DNA of 19,063 nt from Haliscomenobacter sp. (GCF_016718685.1 NZ_JADKCX010000083.1:1-19063); one strand, 5' to 3'; positions 9,988 through 18,513 are shown, counted from the first letter of the stretch. Notes: generated by a model from the sequence alone, not told the origin. Numbers and translations are program-made.

Positions 9988-11705
9988 TTACAAATTCCGC
10001 TTCTTCAACTCCTCCACCGCATTATTCGCCGCCCTTGCCGTAATCGCCATAAAGGTCAGTGATGGATTCTGAGTAGAGTTGCTGGTCATACAAGCGCCAT
10101 CCGTCACGAACACGTTTTTGCAAGCGTGCAATTGATTCCACTTGTTGAGCAAAGAAGTTTTGGGGTCTTTGCCCATGCGTACGCCGCCCATCTCGTGGAT
10201 GTCCAGGCCTGGAGCCTTATTCGGATTATCGTGGGTGCGGATATTGGTAAAACCCGCTGCTGTGTACATCTCCGTGAATTGCTCGTGGAAGTCTTTGATC
10301 ATCTTTTCGTCGTTGTCGTCGTAAGCCACGGAGACTTTGAGCAGGGGAACACCCCAGGCATCGGTTTGTTTGTCATCGAGGGCCACGTAGTTGCTCTCCT
10401 TCGGAATGGTTTCGCCCATCATGTGAGAGCCTACGCGCCAGTTGCCGAATTTCCGGTTGGACAAGCTGTTTTTCAAGTCCTCCCCTATTCCCGAAGTATC
10501 GTTGTAGGTCATGCGACTGGCGCTGAACCCGGCGGCGTACCCGCGCAAAAAGTCGGTTTCCTGTTTGAACACGTTGCGGAAACGCGGGATGTAGCTGCCA
10601 TTGGGGCGACTGCCCGCCGTAGTGCTGTCCAGCATGCCTTCGTATTCGGCGGACATGGTGGTGCGGAAGTTGTGGAACGCGATGTATTTGCCCAAAAGCC
10701 CATTGTCGTTGCCCAAACCATTCGGGAAACGGGTGGATTTGGAGTTCAACAGAATGAGGTTGGTATTGATCGTGGCGGCGTTGACGAAGATGATTTTGGC
10801 GTAGTACTCCGTCATCTGTTTGGTGTTGGCGTCTACCACCCGTACACCCGTCGCCTTGTTTTTCTTTTCGTCAAAAATGATGGAATGCACCACCGAGTTG
10901 GGCTGCAGGGTCAATTTCCCGGTTTGTTTCGCCCAGGGAATGGTGGAGGAGTTGCTGCTGAAATACCCGCCAAAAGGACATCCGCGCTCACAGATGTTGC
11001 GGTGTTGGCATTTGCCCCGGCCCTGCTGCAAATGGATGGGTTGTGGCTGAGTCAGGTGCGCACAGCGGCCAATGATGATGGGTCGAGAGCCGTTGTATTT
11101 TTTGGCCATCGTTTGGGTGAAGTGTTTTTCCACGCAGGATTGCTCGTGTGGTGGCAAAAACTCCCCGTCGGGCAATTGGGCTAAGCCATCTTTGTTGCCG
11201 GAAATACCCGCAAAAATCTCCACATAACTGTACCAGGGGCCAATTCCGCGTAGGTGATCGGCCATTCCACCGCAAATCCATCACGGGCTGGGCCATCAAA
11301 ATCGTATTGCGACCAGCGCTGCGTACCCCAGCGCCACATGAGCGATTTTCCGCCCACCTGATAACCCCGAATCCAGTCGAAGGGCTTTTCCTGGATGTAG
11401 GGATGCTCAGCATCTTTGACAAAAAAGTGAGCCGCGCTCTCAGTGAACGCGTAACAACGACTGGCGACGGGATTGGCATCCCGCATTTCTTTGGTGATTT
11501 GCCCGCCGTGTTCAAACTCCCAGGGGTTCATATTGGTGGTGGGATAATCTTTGATGTGTTCTACGTTGGGGCCGCGCTCCAGCAAGAGGGTCTTCAAGCC
11601 CTTGCCCGTCAGTTCTTTGGCTGACCATCCTCCGCTGATGCCCGAGCCAATCACAATGGCGTCGAAACTGCGCTTTTTGATGGAATCTATGGTGAGGTTA
11701 GACAT
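9988..11705 (-). CDS. GMC family FAD-dependent oxidoreductase, gluconate 2-dehydrogenase large-subunit-like (one frameshift)
   Basis: It oxidises sugar or polyol hydroxyls and passes electrons to a cytochrome or quinone (family knowledge). The FAD dinucleotide motif is VIGSGISGGWSAKEL, followed by LLLERG. The active-site region HEMGGVRMG and the closing SNSTQNPSLTFMAITARAA are the C-terminal GMC signatures. A Cys cluster, GKCQHRNICERGCPFGG, sits mid-protein, as in membrane-bound dehydrogenases of this group. ATG 11705 was chosen because MSNLTIDSIKKRSFDAIVIG is normal N-terminal length; the longer ORF only adds intergenic repeat sequence. The GGGG at 11235-11238 carries the single break (TYAELAP then WYSYVE). 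Length is about 572 residues, as expected. The likely partner subunit is just upstream. Confidence 0.9.
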
Positions 11706-11733
11706 TGTTTGCGTCTGATTTGGGTGAAAAAGA

Positions 11734-11763
11734 GTTGAAAGTTGAAAAATGGTTGAAAGTTGA
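11734..11763. repeat. Direct repeat GTTGAAAGTTGA (two copies, 18-bp period)
   Basis: The 12-mer GTTGAAAGTTGA occurs at 11734-11745 and 11752-11763, built from the heptamer GTTGAAA. It sits between the two dehydrogenase subunit genes, in the untranslated spacer before the large subunit. No function is readable. Confidence 0.5.
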
Positions 11764-11809
11764 GCTACTGCGCACCGATTTGCAATGCCAGCCAATGGGG
11801 TGCCTACTC

Positions 11810-12270
11810 CTACTCAACCACGGACCAATAAAACCCTGGCGCGATGTTGTACTTCGCAATATTGACCAGGTAATACTCGGAGTTGGTGTACCCGCGGATC
11901 GTCAGGTTTTTGACCAGGCCGATGAAAGGCTTAGTAGCCGTATCATTGCTCATTTGAAGCAATAAATCGCTGCGCTGTTTGGCGTTGCATTGCACAAAAG
12001 GTTTGTTGTTGGCTTTGAGCGCCAGCTCCTCGGTTTTTAGCAAGCCTTGTGTAAAGGTGTTTTTGGCGGTACTTTGAGTGATTTTGCCCCCGGCGTGTTG
12101 GTTTCCGGGATGAAGGTTTCCACAATTTCGGCCAATAAAATTTCATCATTGAGGGCCAATAAAGTACTGTTGCCAACGGAATCGGGTGTCCAGCTGTTTG
12201 CCCAGGCTGGAAGTGCTACCAAGCCGCCGAGAGCCACTCCGAGGCTTTTCATTGCAGCGCGTCTTTTCAT
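11810..12270 (-). CDS. Tat-exported gluconate 2-dehydrogenase subunit 3-like protein (frameshift, short middle)
   Basis: The start MKRRAAMKSLGVALGGLVALPAWA is a twin-arginine-type signal with a hydrophobic core. The mature part has LNDEILLAEIVETFIPETNTPGAK, the typical subunit-3 opening, and ends with FIGLVKNLTIRGYTNSEYY and APGFYW, the conserved closing segment. The frame breaks at about 12045-12070 between PGAKSL and QGLLKTEEL. The segment usually found there (a helix following the Pro-Gly motif) looks roughly 15 residues short, so a small deletion as well as a frameshift is possible. In this family the small subunit carries the Tat signal and escorts the flavoprotein out; the neighbouring GMC subunit lacks its own signal, which fits. 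Confidence 0.78.
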
Positions 12271-12398
12271 GGTGTAGGTTTTTGAAGTAATAGGAACAAG
12301 TCGAAAGGAACCCTAGATATCAGGTGCGATTCTCAGGTGCTGATTCCGGAAATTACAAAAGTTCAATGGGGACAAAAAAATTCTGGGAAATTTTATAC

Positions 12399-13535
12399 CT
12401 ACTCCAAGGCCATCCATTCGCGCGCTTTCGCTTGAATCTCCGGCCAGTTTTTGATCATTTTTGCTTCCCGCAAGGCCTGATCACGCTCCGATTTGCTCAT
12501 GTTCAGGTAGGTTTTGGCCAGGTCGTAAGGCGTTTTACCCTGTTCCATGGCTTCGATGTTTACACCGAGCCGATCGAGGATATAAATGGCGCCCGGCCCG
12601 GTGCCATAATACACCGACTGCCCCATCATGCCCCTGACCTCGGCTTTGGTTTCGATGGAAAACTCAAAAATGGAATAGCTGAAATGGACAGGCGCGGTGG
12701 ATTGGGTAAAAAACTGCAGGTTGCCCATCGTTTCGATGTACTTGGGTGAACCCTCCATTTGTTCCTGGTACAATTCATGGTTGCGGATGAGCTGATCGGG
12801 CGTGGGGTCCAGTTCCATTTCTTTGCTGCGGATGGCCACGTATTGGCGCAAAATCTTTTTTAAATCGGAAATTTCACTGGGATAGCTGGGCAATTCTTTC
12901 ATGATTTCCTGGCAAAGGATTTGGAGCTCCAATAACTCCACGGTCAGGGGGAAATTGTCAAAATCCTGTTTGGAATCGGGCACGTTCTCCCAATTGTCCT
13001 GATAGCGGTGAAACAATTCATGGGTGGAAAAAGACACTGCCCGTGAGGTGTCGCCCGAGCCTTCGGACAGGTCATCGGAATAGGCCTGGAGGTAATAGTT
13101 GTTGCCCGCGATGTCGAAAGTAAATTCAAAGGTGCCATTGCCATCGGGGCCGAAGACGAGATCGTAGGCCTCTTTCATGTGCAGGTCGTAGCGGTAAATC
13201 GCCAGCCCTTTGCCTTCGTTGGCATCCAGTCGGATCGCTCCTTTGGGTGGAGTTGGCGGATTGATCACAAAGGCGCGGTCGGGACCCTTTTCGGTAAAAT
13301 GCACGAGGTATTGGCGGTAGCTGTTATAGACATATCCCTTCCAGATTTCGTCTTTGGCATAGATGTCGCCCAGTCCCTTGATGTGGCTGAAGAGGAGTTC
13401 ATCCACGGGTTCGGCGAGGTCGGTACTGCTGACTGCTGCGTCGGATTGGCTGCACTTTTCGGCACTGCTCAGGATGCTGGCACTAAAAAACAGGAATAAA
13501 ATAAAGCTGAACGGGTTTGATTTGGCGTGGGTCAT
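12399..13535 (-). CDS. Exported HELFH putative zinc metallopeptidase, family not recognised
   Basis: This is an intact 378-residue ORF, one of few unbroken genes here. A hydrophobic N-terminal segment (residues about 8-25) is a likely signal peptide. STHELFHRYQDNW at residues 170-182 contains the zincin HExxH motif (HELFH, 172-176). Candidate third ligands are Glu200 or Glu203 in the following helix (VELLELQILCQE) or Glu261 in MEGSPKYIET, which resembles the EGxxxY step of several peptidase clans. The region before the motif is rich in Asp, Tyr and Gly and looks beta. The gene is preceded by the structured element at 13575-13690, 40 bp from its ATG. A peptidase role is inferred from the motif only. 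Confidence 0.75.
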   Translation of the reverse strand: MTHAKSNPFSFILFLFFSASILSSAEKCSQSDAAVSSTDLAEPVDELLFSHIKGLGDIYAKDEIWKGYVYNSYRQYLVHFTEKGPDRAFVINPPTPPKGAIRLDANEGKGLAIYRYDLHMKEAYDLVFGPDGNGTFEFTFDIAGNNYYLQAYSDDLSEGSGDTSRAVSFSTHELFHRYQDNWENVPDSKQDFDNFPLTVELLELQILCQEIMKELPSYPSEISDLKKILRQYVAIRSKEMELDPTPDQLIRNHELYQEQMEGSPKYIETMGNLQFFTQSTAPVHFSYSIFEFSIETKAEVRGMMGQSVYYGTGPGAIYILDRLGVNIEAMEQGKTPYDLAKTYLNMSKSERDQALREAKMIKNWPEIQAKAREWMALE

Positions 13536-13574
13536 GTGGCGAATTTTATTGAAATGTACAGGAATTTTGGATAA

Positions 13575-13690
13575 GGGGCAATAAAAAAATAAGGGCTCCC
13601 TTTGCCAAAGGATTAGATGAGTAAACGTTTCATTTTAAGTGTCTTATCTAATCCTTTGGCTCAGGAAAAATGAGCACTTATTTTTGCCCC
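13575..13690 (-). ncRNA. Structured palindromic element, copy A (leader/attenuator or sRNA candidate)
   Basis: The ends GGGGCA (13575) and TGCCCC (13690) are inverted repeats. The outer stem pairs AATAAG.GCTC with GAGC.CTTATT; the inner stem GCCAAAGGATTAGAT (13604-13618) pairs perfectly with 13646-13660 around a 27-nt loop. Read on the minus strand, it starts GTGGGGCAAAAA and ends TTATTTTTTTATT, then reaches the HELFH gene ATG 40 bp on. Copy B has the same fold, 25 of 27 identical loop bases and paired changes in the stems. The role is inferred; a mobile palindromic repeat is the main alternative. Confidence 0.6.
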
Positions 13691-13727
13691 ACTACTAAGG
13701 TTCAAGCCAGTGTATGCGGCAATCTTG

Positions 13728-13735
13728 TACCTTTA
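13728..13735 (+). promoter_or_regulatory. Possible -7 element of the DoxX gene
   Basis: TACCTTTA differs at one base from the Bacteroidota -7 consensus TAnnTTTG and lies about 40 bp before the ATG. No convincing -33 TTG is seen 19-20 bp upstream. Confidence 0.3.
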
Positions 13736-13773
13736 ACCGCGCATTAACTTATTGCGAATAAATGCTTCGAATT

Positions 13774-14262
13774 ATGAATTCCTTTTTCTCAACTACACAA
13801 TTTTACCGAGAAAACATCCTGGCCATTTTACGCATCATCATTGGCTTACTCTTGATCTATCACGGCTACGAGGTTTTTGATGCTACCACGATGAAAGGTT
13901 ATCTGGAATGGGATGATTTTAAAAGCCCCTTGGGTGCCTTCTTAGTCTATGCTGGAAAGGGGGCAGAATTTGTAGCAGGTGTTCTACTTACCTTAGGATT
14001 TTTAACCTGGTGGGGCGCTGATTTGTATTGGAACACTAGCCTACATCACCTTTTTTGTCGGGCATGGCAAGTTCTGGTATGAAGACCAACATCCGTTTAT
14101 GTTTGTGCTGTTTGGGGCGTTGTTTTTTTTACGGGGCCAGGAAAATGGAGTTTGGATGGGCTGCTGTTTCCGAACAAAAATAGTCGAAAATCACGCTCAA
14201 AAGCGCAAAAGCATGGCTGGCATGATGTATTTTTAGGGATCATCTTCCCCAAAATCGATTGA
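13774..14262 (+). CDS. DoxX family membrane protein (two frameshifts)
   Basis: It has four predicted membrane helices: ILAILRIIIGLLLIYHGYEVF, the AKGAEFVAGVLLTLGFL region, ICIGTLAYITFFVGHGKFWYE, and FMFVLFGALFF ending in the DoxX-like FFTGPGKWSLDGLLF. The family is linked to redox or quinone-related membrane functions in some bacteria; no specific role is visible here. ATG 13774 is chosen over 13762 because MNSFFSTTQFYREN leads directly into helix 1. Breaks lie at GGGG 14012-14015 (one G too many) and the T8 run at 14124-14131 (one T too few). The repaired stop is 14260-14262, only 2 bp before the next ATG, so the two genes are probably co-transcribed. Confidence 0.78.
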
Positions 14263-14264
14263 AC

Positions 14265-16566
14265 ATGACAAGCCTAAAGTTTTTTTCCCGTAGCCTTACC
14301 ATTTCCCTATTGGTTTGCTACGCACTCAGTCATTCGATTGACCTCAAAGCCCAAACCTATTCCTTCAACTGGCAAGAGCTCCAACTGATCTGGCCAGTCC
14401 GCTTTGACCCAAGTGTCCTACCCATTTATGCCAACAGCAACCCCTACCTCTATCCGCTGCGCTATACTCTGCTAAAAACCGATGATACTGACTACAAAGG
14501 AGGTGCCGGAGGGCACCAATGGCATCGACATTGGCTTGAATTCCCCTTTCGACCAACTGACAATAACGGAGCGAAAATTTACGCGGCCGCTAAAGGGGTT
14601 TTAGTCGCCTACCGCGATGGCATACCTGACCGCACTACGGGTGGCATCCCTGGGATAAAATCATCCCTGCCGATAAAGTGACTGTAACCAACCTCGCTCC
14701 CACCCACACGGGCTTCAACATTCAAACTACTCCAGATGGCAGCGGCAATGTGGTTTATTTACAACACGACAATGGGTTTGTGACTCAGTATGCACATATG
14801 AAACAAGGGCTAGCTGTCTTGGAAAAAAATACAAACTTGGCGATGTCATTCCCAAGGTGCTGCTCGGTGTAATGGCCAGTTCGGGGGCTTCGAGGTGGAT
14901 CGCACTCCATTTTGGGGTTTATTCAGGGCCTCAATCTACCAAAGCTGGGGTGACCATCCCCAGCAGCAACCGCAGTCTTCAAGGGGTTATTTGGCTACAC
15001 CCTGGGGTTATTTTGTTTGCCCTTTTATGAAGAAACGGTGCAAGGCAAAGTCAAAACATGTGGAAAGGCCTTATCCTGAAGTGTACAAACCCCGGAAAGT
15101 CGAAATCTGGAAGTCATTGACCTGGCACTGGCTGCCACTCTTTTAACTCCACCACTCCGCCCCCAACGTCAGTGCGGTGCCCCAGGGTTATCCGCTTTAC
15201 GTTGCGCCCACCATTTCAGGTGCAAAGGGAACCTATACCATTCAAATCAAATCGAATACCGAGACCATCAGTTTTGGCAATGGTACGGATACCTTAAAGC
15301 TGGAGTTGTGTTCAATCCCGGCCAAACCATAAGTTCTAGCAATGGCAATTTTTACGCCTCCAACCCAACGGGCAACTAGGGATATGGGATCGGGCAGTGC
15401 CAACCCACGTTGGACAAGCACGCCCCCAAGTCTACCATCCCCAATGCCCAATACTACCTGCGTGCTTGAATACAACGGGTTCCCTTGTGTGTATGGTGAA
15501 ACGCCCAGTCCAGGATTCCGTGATTTGGTGCAGTTGACCTGACCTGGGGACGGGTACTTTTTATGCCTTACTGCAATCAGATGGCAATTTTTGTGCAAAA
15601 ACCCACGGGAGTACCGCTGGTGCTCCTTTTCGAATTCCAACGACCGGGCTTTGACCTCCAACATTACCCAATTGAAAGACCTCCCAGTGGGTGAATACAC
15701 CTTGAGTGTTTTTCGGCAGGTGCCTGGGGATCTTGCACCAGTGCTGCGTGCCCAATCCAGTTTCAGTATTTTTCAAGGTGCCAAGTTGGAAAAATCAACC
15801 TTACAAACCAGTTCTGATAATGCTAGTGGCCGGCCAATTGACGGCGGGAGATTTTTATAGTGCTTCGAATACAGTGGATAAACAAACTCAATTCACCGTT
15901 TAGTTGCCTAAACCAGCTCCACCACGACCGCTGCCCCAGTTTGCCATTCTCTCCGTGCCCATAACAGGCATCACGGGCCTCAACCCTTTGATGGCCAATG
16001 GGGTGCCAGTATGCAATTAAAAGCCAGTGTGAATGGCAAACCAATCGCGGCTTTTAGTCCGGTTACAACAGTGAATGCGGTAGCCAAAGCAGTCATTTTT
16101 CCCAAGCGAACTCTTCAATCCTGGAACTTACGACACGCCGCCTGGCCAGTCAATGGTTTACCGATCACCATTACCTGAGGTACCACAATTACAACAAACA
16201 AAGCGACTACCTGAGTTTTGGGGCGGTCACCATCATATATTACCAAACGACTACGACTAGCCTGCTCGAATTGGATCCGACCTTGATCCATGACGTCCAA
16301 CTTTTCCCCAATCCAACGGCTGAAACAGGTTGCAAGTAGCCTTTTCCTGGCTGAGTCCACGGATGTTCAAGTGGCAGTTTACGACCTGTTAGGCGTTTGC
16401 ACACCCGGCAAGCAAAAAGATGGCGGCGGGCAAACAACAAATTCCGCTGAATGTGCAGCCATTGCCTGTAGGAATTTTTTGGGTACAGGTGCGGGCTGGA
16501 GAAAGTAAGGTGGTACAAAACTGGTACTGGAGCGATAGTGGCAAGGGCATTAACCGTTTTGTCTGA
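14265..16566 (+). CDS. Secreted M23 (LytM-type) peptidase with T9SS C-terminal sorting domain (many frameshifts)
   Basis: The start is a signal peptide (SLTISLLVCYALSHSIDLKAQ). The M23 domain follows: the zinc-site His and Asp read as GGHNGIDIG once one extra C at about 14516-14517 is dropped; then come YAHMKQG near 14795-14815 and VMASSGASRWIALHFGVYSG around 14870-14930. The usual HLHF reads ALHF, so the first His of HxH is absent in this sequence. A middle of about 400 residues is unreadable beyond fragments rich in Thr, Ser and Gly, probably beta-sandwich. The end has VQLFPNPTAE, YDLLG and a G-I-F-W-V-Q-V strand, a type A sorting domain for outer-membrane export, with stop at 16564-16566. 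I count many breaks; it is either a badly sequenced or a decaying gene. Confidence 0.68.
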
Positions 16567-16573
16567 TTTCTTC

Positions 16574-16581
16574 TACCTTTG
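16574..16581 (+). promoter_or_regulatory. -7 promoter element at the edge of structured element copy B
   Basis: TACCTTTG matches TAnnTTTG exactly and stands 4 bp before GGGGC, the left end of the element. The equivalent position in copy A reads AACCTTAG, with the next bases TAGTGGGGC identical in both. No good -33 TTG lies 19-20 bp upstream. Confidence 0.35.
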
Positions 16582-16585
16582 TAGT

Positions 16586-16701
16586 GGGGCAAAAAATGAT
16601 TGTTCATTTTTCTTAAGCCACAGGATTAGCTAAGACACTTGAAATGAACCGTTTACTCGCGCTAATCCTTTGGCAAAATGAACACTTCTTTTTTATCGCC
16701 C
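16586..16701 (+). ncRNA. Structured palindromic element, copy B (leader/attenuator or sRNA candidate)
   Basis: TGTTCATTTT (16601-16610) pairs perfectly with AAAATGAACA (16675-16684). The inner stem 16617-16630 pairs with 16661-16674 at 13 of 14 positions around a 30-nt loop. A-run 16591-16596 faces T-run 16689-16694, giving a terminator-like CTTCTTTTTTATC end. Orientation is toward TatD, whose ATG is 25 bp downstream. Relative to copy A, a C-G pair becomes U-A (GCTC/GAGC to GTTC/GAAC) and an A-U pair becomes C-G in the inner stem, so pairing is kept while sequence changes. Confidence 0.6.
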
Positions 16702-16725
16702 TTTTGCGCCCGAAACAAAAAACAC

Positions 16726-17489
16726 ATGCAGCTGATCGATACCCACGCTCACCTTTATTCCGAAGAATTCAACGAAGATCGTGCGATGATTCAACGCGCA
16801 CTAGAGGCAGGCGTCACCAGGATGTATTTACCCAATATCGACAGTAGTTCGATTGAGGGTATGCTGGCTCTGGAAGCGCAATATCCCGGGCAATGCCTGG
16901 CCATGATGGGCCTGCACCCTTGTTACGTAAAGGACAATTACCAGGAAGAATTGGCACTGGTCAAATCCTGGTTGGAAAAACGCAGCTTCCGGCAATTGGC
17001 GAGATTGGCATTGACTTGTACTGGGACAAAACCCACGTCAAAGAACAAGAGGAGGCCTTTTTGACCCAGGTGGAATGGGCCCAAACAATATGACCTACCA
17101 CCATCGTGATCCACTCCCGCGAGTCGATGGATTTGATTTGGAACTCTTGCGGCCGTTCGCCACGCCCGCCTGCGGGTATCTTCCATTGTTTTCAGGCTCA
17201 GTGCCAACAAGCGGAAGCGGCCATCAGAAGTCGGGGTTTTCTGCTAGGCATCGGCGGGGTGTTGACTTTTAAAAAATCAGGTCTGGATGCCGTATTGAGT
17301 GAAATCGAGCTGCAACACTGGTTTGGAAACCGACGCACCTACCTCGCCACCTTCCGGGGCAAACGCAACACGAAAGCAGTTACGTATTGAAGATAGCGGA
17401 AAAAATTGGCGGAGGTCAAAGGGATGAGCACGAGCGAAGTAGCGACCATCACCACCCAAAACGCCTTGCAGCTTTTTGGAACTTTATAA
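16726..17489 (+). CDS. tatD: TatD family metal-dependent DNase (several frameshifts)
   Basis: The family comprises cytoplasmic metal-dependent (deoxyribo)nucleases of about 255 residues; the reconstructed length is 254. Motifs in order: MQLIDTHAHLY (metal His pair), MMGLHPCYV, AIGEIGIDLYWD (metal Glu), IVIHSRES (His), IFHCFSGS (His), GIGGVLTFK and ETDAPYLAP (Asp). The C-terminus is SEVATITTQNALQLFGTL. ATG 16726 is chosen because it starts the first motif directly; the ATG at 16678 lies inside the structured element. Breaks occur near 16988 (one C missing), 17085-17100 (in-frame TGA from paired indels), 17150, 17200, 17315 and 17340-17400. All motifs survive, so sequence error is more likely than decay. 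Confidence 0.88.
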
Positions 17490-17506
17490 AAAAATCTGCG
17501 TTTTTG

Positions 17507-17537
17507 TTGATAAAACCGTTTGTAGGCTGTAAATTTG
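17507..17537 (+). promoter_or_regulatory. Bacteroidota-type promoter of the tRNA-Ser gene
   Basis: TTG at 17507-17509 is followed by 20 bp and then TAAATTTG at 17530-17537, an exact match to the -33 TTG / -7 TAnnTTTG consensus. The tRNA begins 24 bp further on. Confidence 0.75.
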
Positions 17538-17561
17538 CCGCACTTTAGTAAAGCACTACCC

Positions 17562-17644
17562 AGAGAGGTGCTCGAGTGGTTTCAAGAGGTACGCCTGGAA
17601 GCGTATATACCGCAAGGTATCGGGTTCGAATCTCTTCCTCTCTG
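17562..17644 (+). tRNA. tRNA-Ser(GGA), with missing bases
   Basis: Acceptor AGAGAGG (17562-17568) pairs perfectly with CCTCTCT (17637-17643); the discriminator is G and CCA is not encoded. The D-loop has GAGTGGTT. Anticodon stem TACGC/GCGTA is perfect and the loop reads CTGGAA, giving anticodon GGA with only 6 loop bases instead of 7 (one A missing). The long variable arm ATACC-GCAA-GGTAT marks a class II tRNA, and TTCGAAT is the T-loop. T-stem TCGGG/CTCTT pairs poorly, so bases are probably missing there as well. The overall layout resembles E. coli tRNA-Ser(GGA). Most likely a functional gene recorded with errors. Confidence 0.8.
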
Positions 17645-17652
17645 CGAAGAAA

Positions 17653-17684
17653 GAGCCGATTCGTCAAATTTGTTGAATCGGCTC
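17653..17684. terminator. Hairpin after tRNA-Ser, shared with the convergent lectin gene
   Basis: GAGCCGATTC and GAATCGGCTC form a perfect 10-bp stem with a 12-base loop. It lies 8 bp after the tRNA and before the end of the convergent propeller gene. No strong T-tract follows. Confidence 0.55.
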
Positions 17685-17705
17685 GCCGTTTCGCGCCGCC
17701 AAGGC

Positions 17706-18513
17706 TTATTCTTTAAATGTACCAAACCCGTCCAATTTTCCAGTGCCATTGTCAAAAATTATGCCGTAAGGGCGCCTCTGCATCGTACGGGCAAAACCGT
17801 TAATCGATCATGCGCCAACCGCCGAGGGCATGAAGTGATTTCGCCCGCGCCGAGGTGTACCCAATCCGTCCATTTACCCGCGCTATCGTCGTAATACTTG
17901 TGGGTAGGGTATTGTGCATGGTGCGGGCAAAAACGGTAAGTCGATTGTTGGCCAACACTACCGCAGCAGGGGAAGAACCGATTCCACCTGTGCCAAGATG
18001 AATCCAATCCGTCCATTTCCCGGCACCAGCGTCATAAAACTTATGGGTAAGTGCCATGCATCAGTGCGGGCAAAAACAACCAAGCGGCCATTGTAACTAC
18101 CGCTGACGGTGCTGAACTGATTTCAGCCCGCTGAGATGTACCCAATCCGACCATTTTGCAGCGCCATTGTGGCAAAATTTATGAGTAAGCGTACCGTGCA
18201 TGGTGCGGGCGAAAACAACCAATCTACCATCCGCAAAGACAGCGGAGGGCGCAGAACTGATTTCACCCGCGCCGAGGTGTACCCAATCCGACCATTTTCC
18301 GGCCTGATTGTCGTAGAATTTGTGGGTAAGTGTCCGGTGTGCCGTGCGGGCAAAAACCACCAGGCGGCCATTGGCCACCACCGCAGACGGCGCTGAACTG
18401 ATTGCTCCAGTCCCTAGATCAATCCAGTTTGTCCAGGCAGAGCCATCCCAAAACCGATGGGTCAAGGTGCCAGCATTATTGCGTTTAAAAACGGTCAGGC
18501 GTTGATCAGCCAT
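17706..18513 (-). CDS. Repeat beta-propeller protein resembling PLL/DUF346-type lectins (several frameshifts)
   Basis: About six repeats of 47 residues (141-bp DNA period) follow the pattern RLVVFARTMHGTLTHKFYD, then KWSDWVHLGAG, then EISSAPSAV. This resembles the blades of PLL-type seven-bladed propeller lectins, which bind fucose-like sugars; the binding function here is inference. Blade-ending WxxW(V/I)HL motifs fall near 18420, 18278, 18137, 17998, 17856 and 17715. The gene starts at ATG 18513 (MADQRLTVFKRN) with no evident signal peptide, though upstream sequence could hold a frameshifted one. Frame breaks lie near 18130, 18060, 17905 and 17790. The end is uncertain: stop 17706-17708 in the present frame, or 17664-17666 if the last KWTG-VHL unit is read through. 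Confidence 0.72.

Noticed and set aside
10126..11184. Long open frame on the plus strand (352 residues)
   Set aside because: It is the antisense shadow of the GMC oxidoreductase, whose frame carries all family motifs.
13575..16701. The 3.1-kb segment between the inverted elements as a transposon or invertible cassette
   Set aside because: The interior has ordinary genes (DoxX, M23 peptidase) and no transposase or recombinase. The two elements differ too much for obvious site-specific inversion, and each sits upstream of its own outward gene.
17840..18440. Regularly spaced repeats that could suggest a CRISPR array
   Set aside because: The period is 141 bp, repeats are imperfect, and they translate into 47-residue propeller blades on the minus strand.
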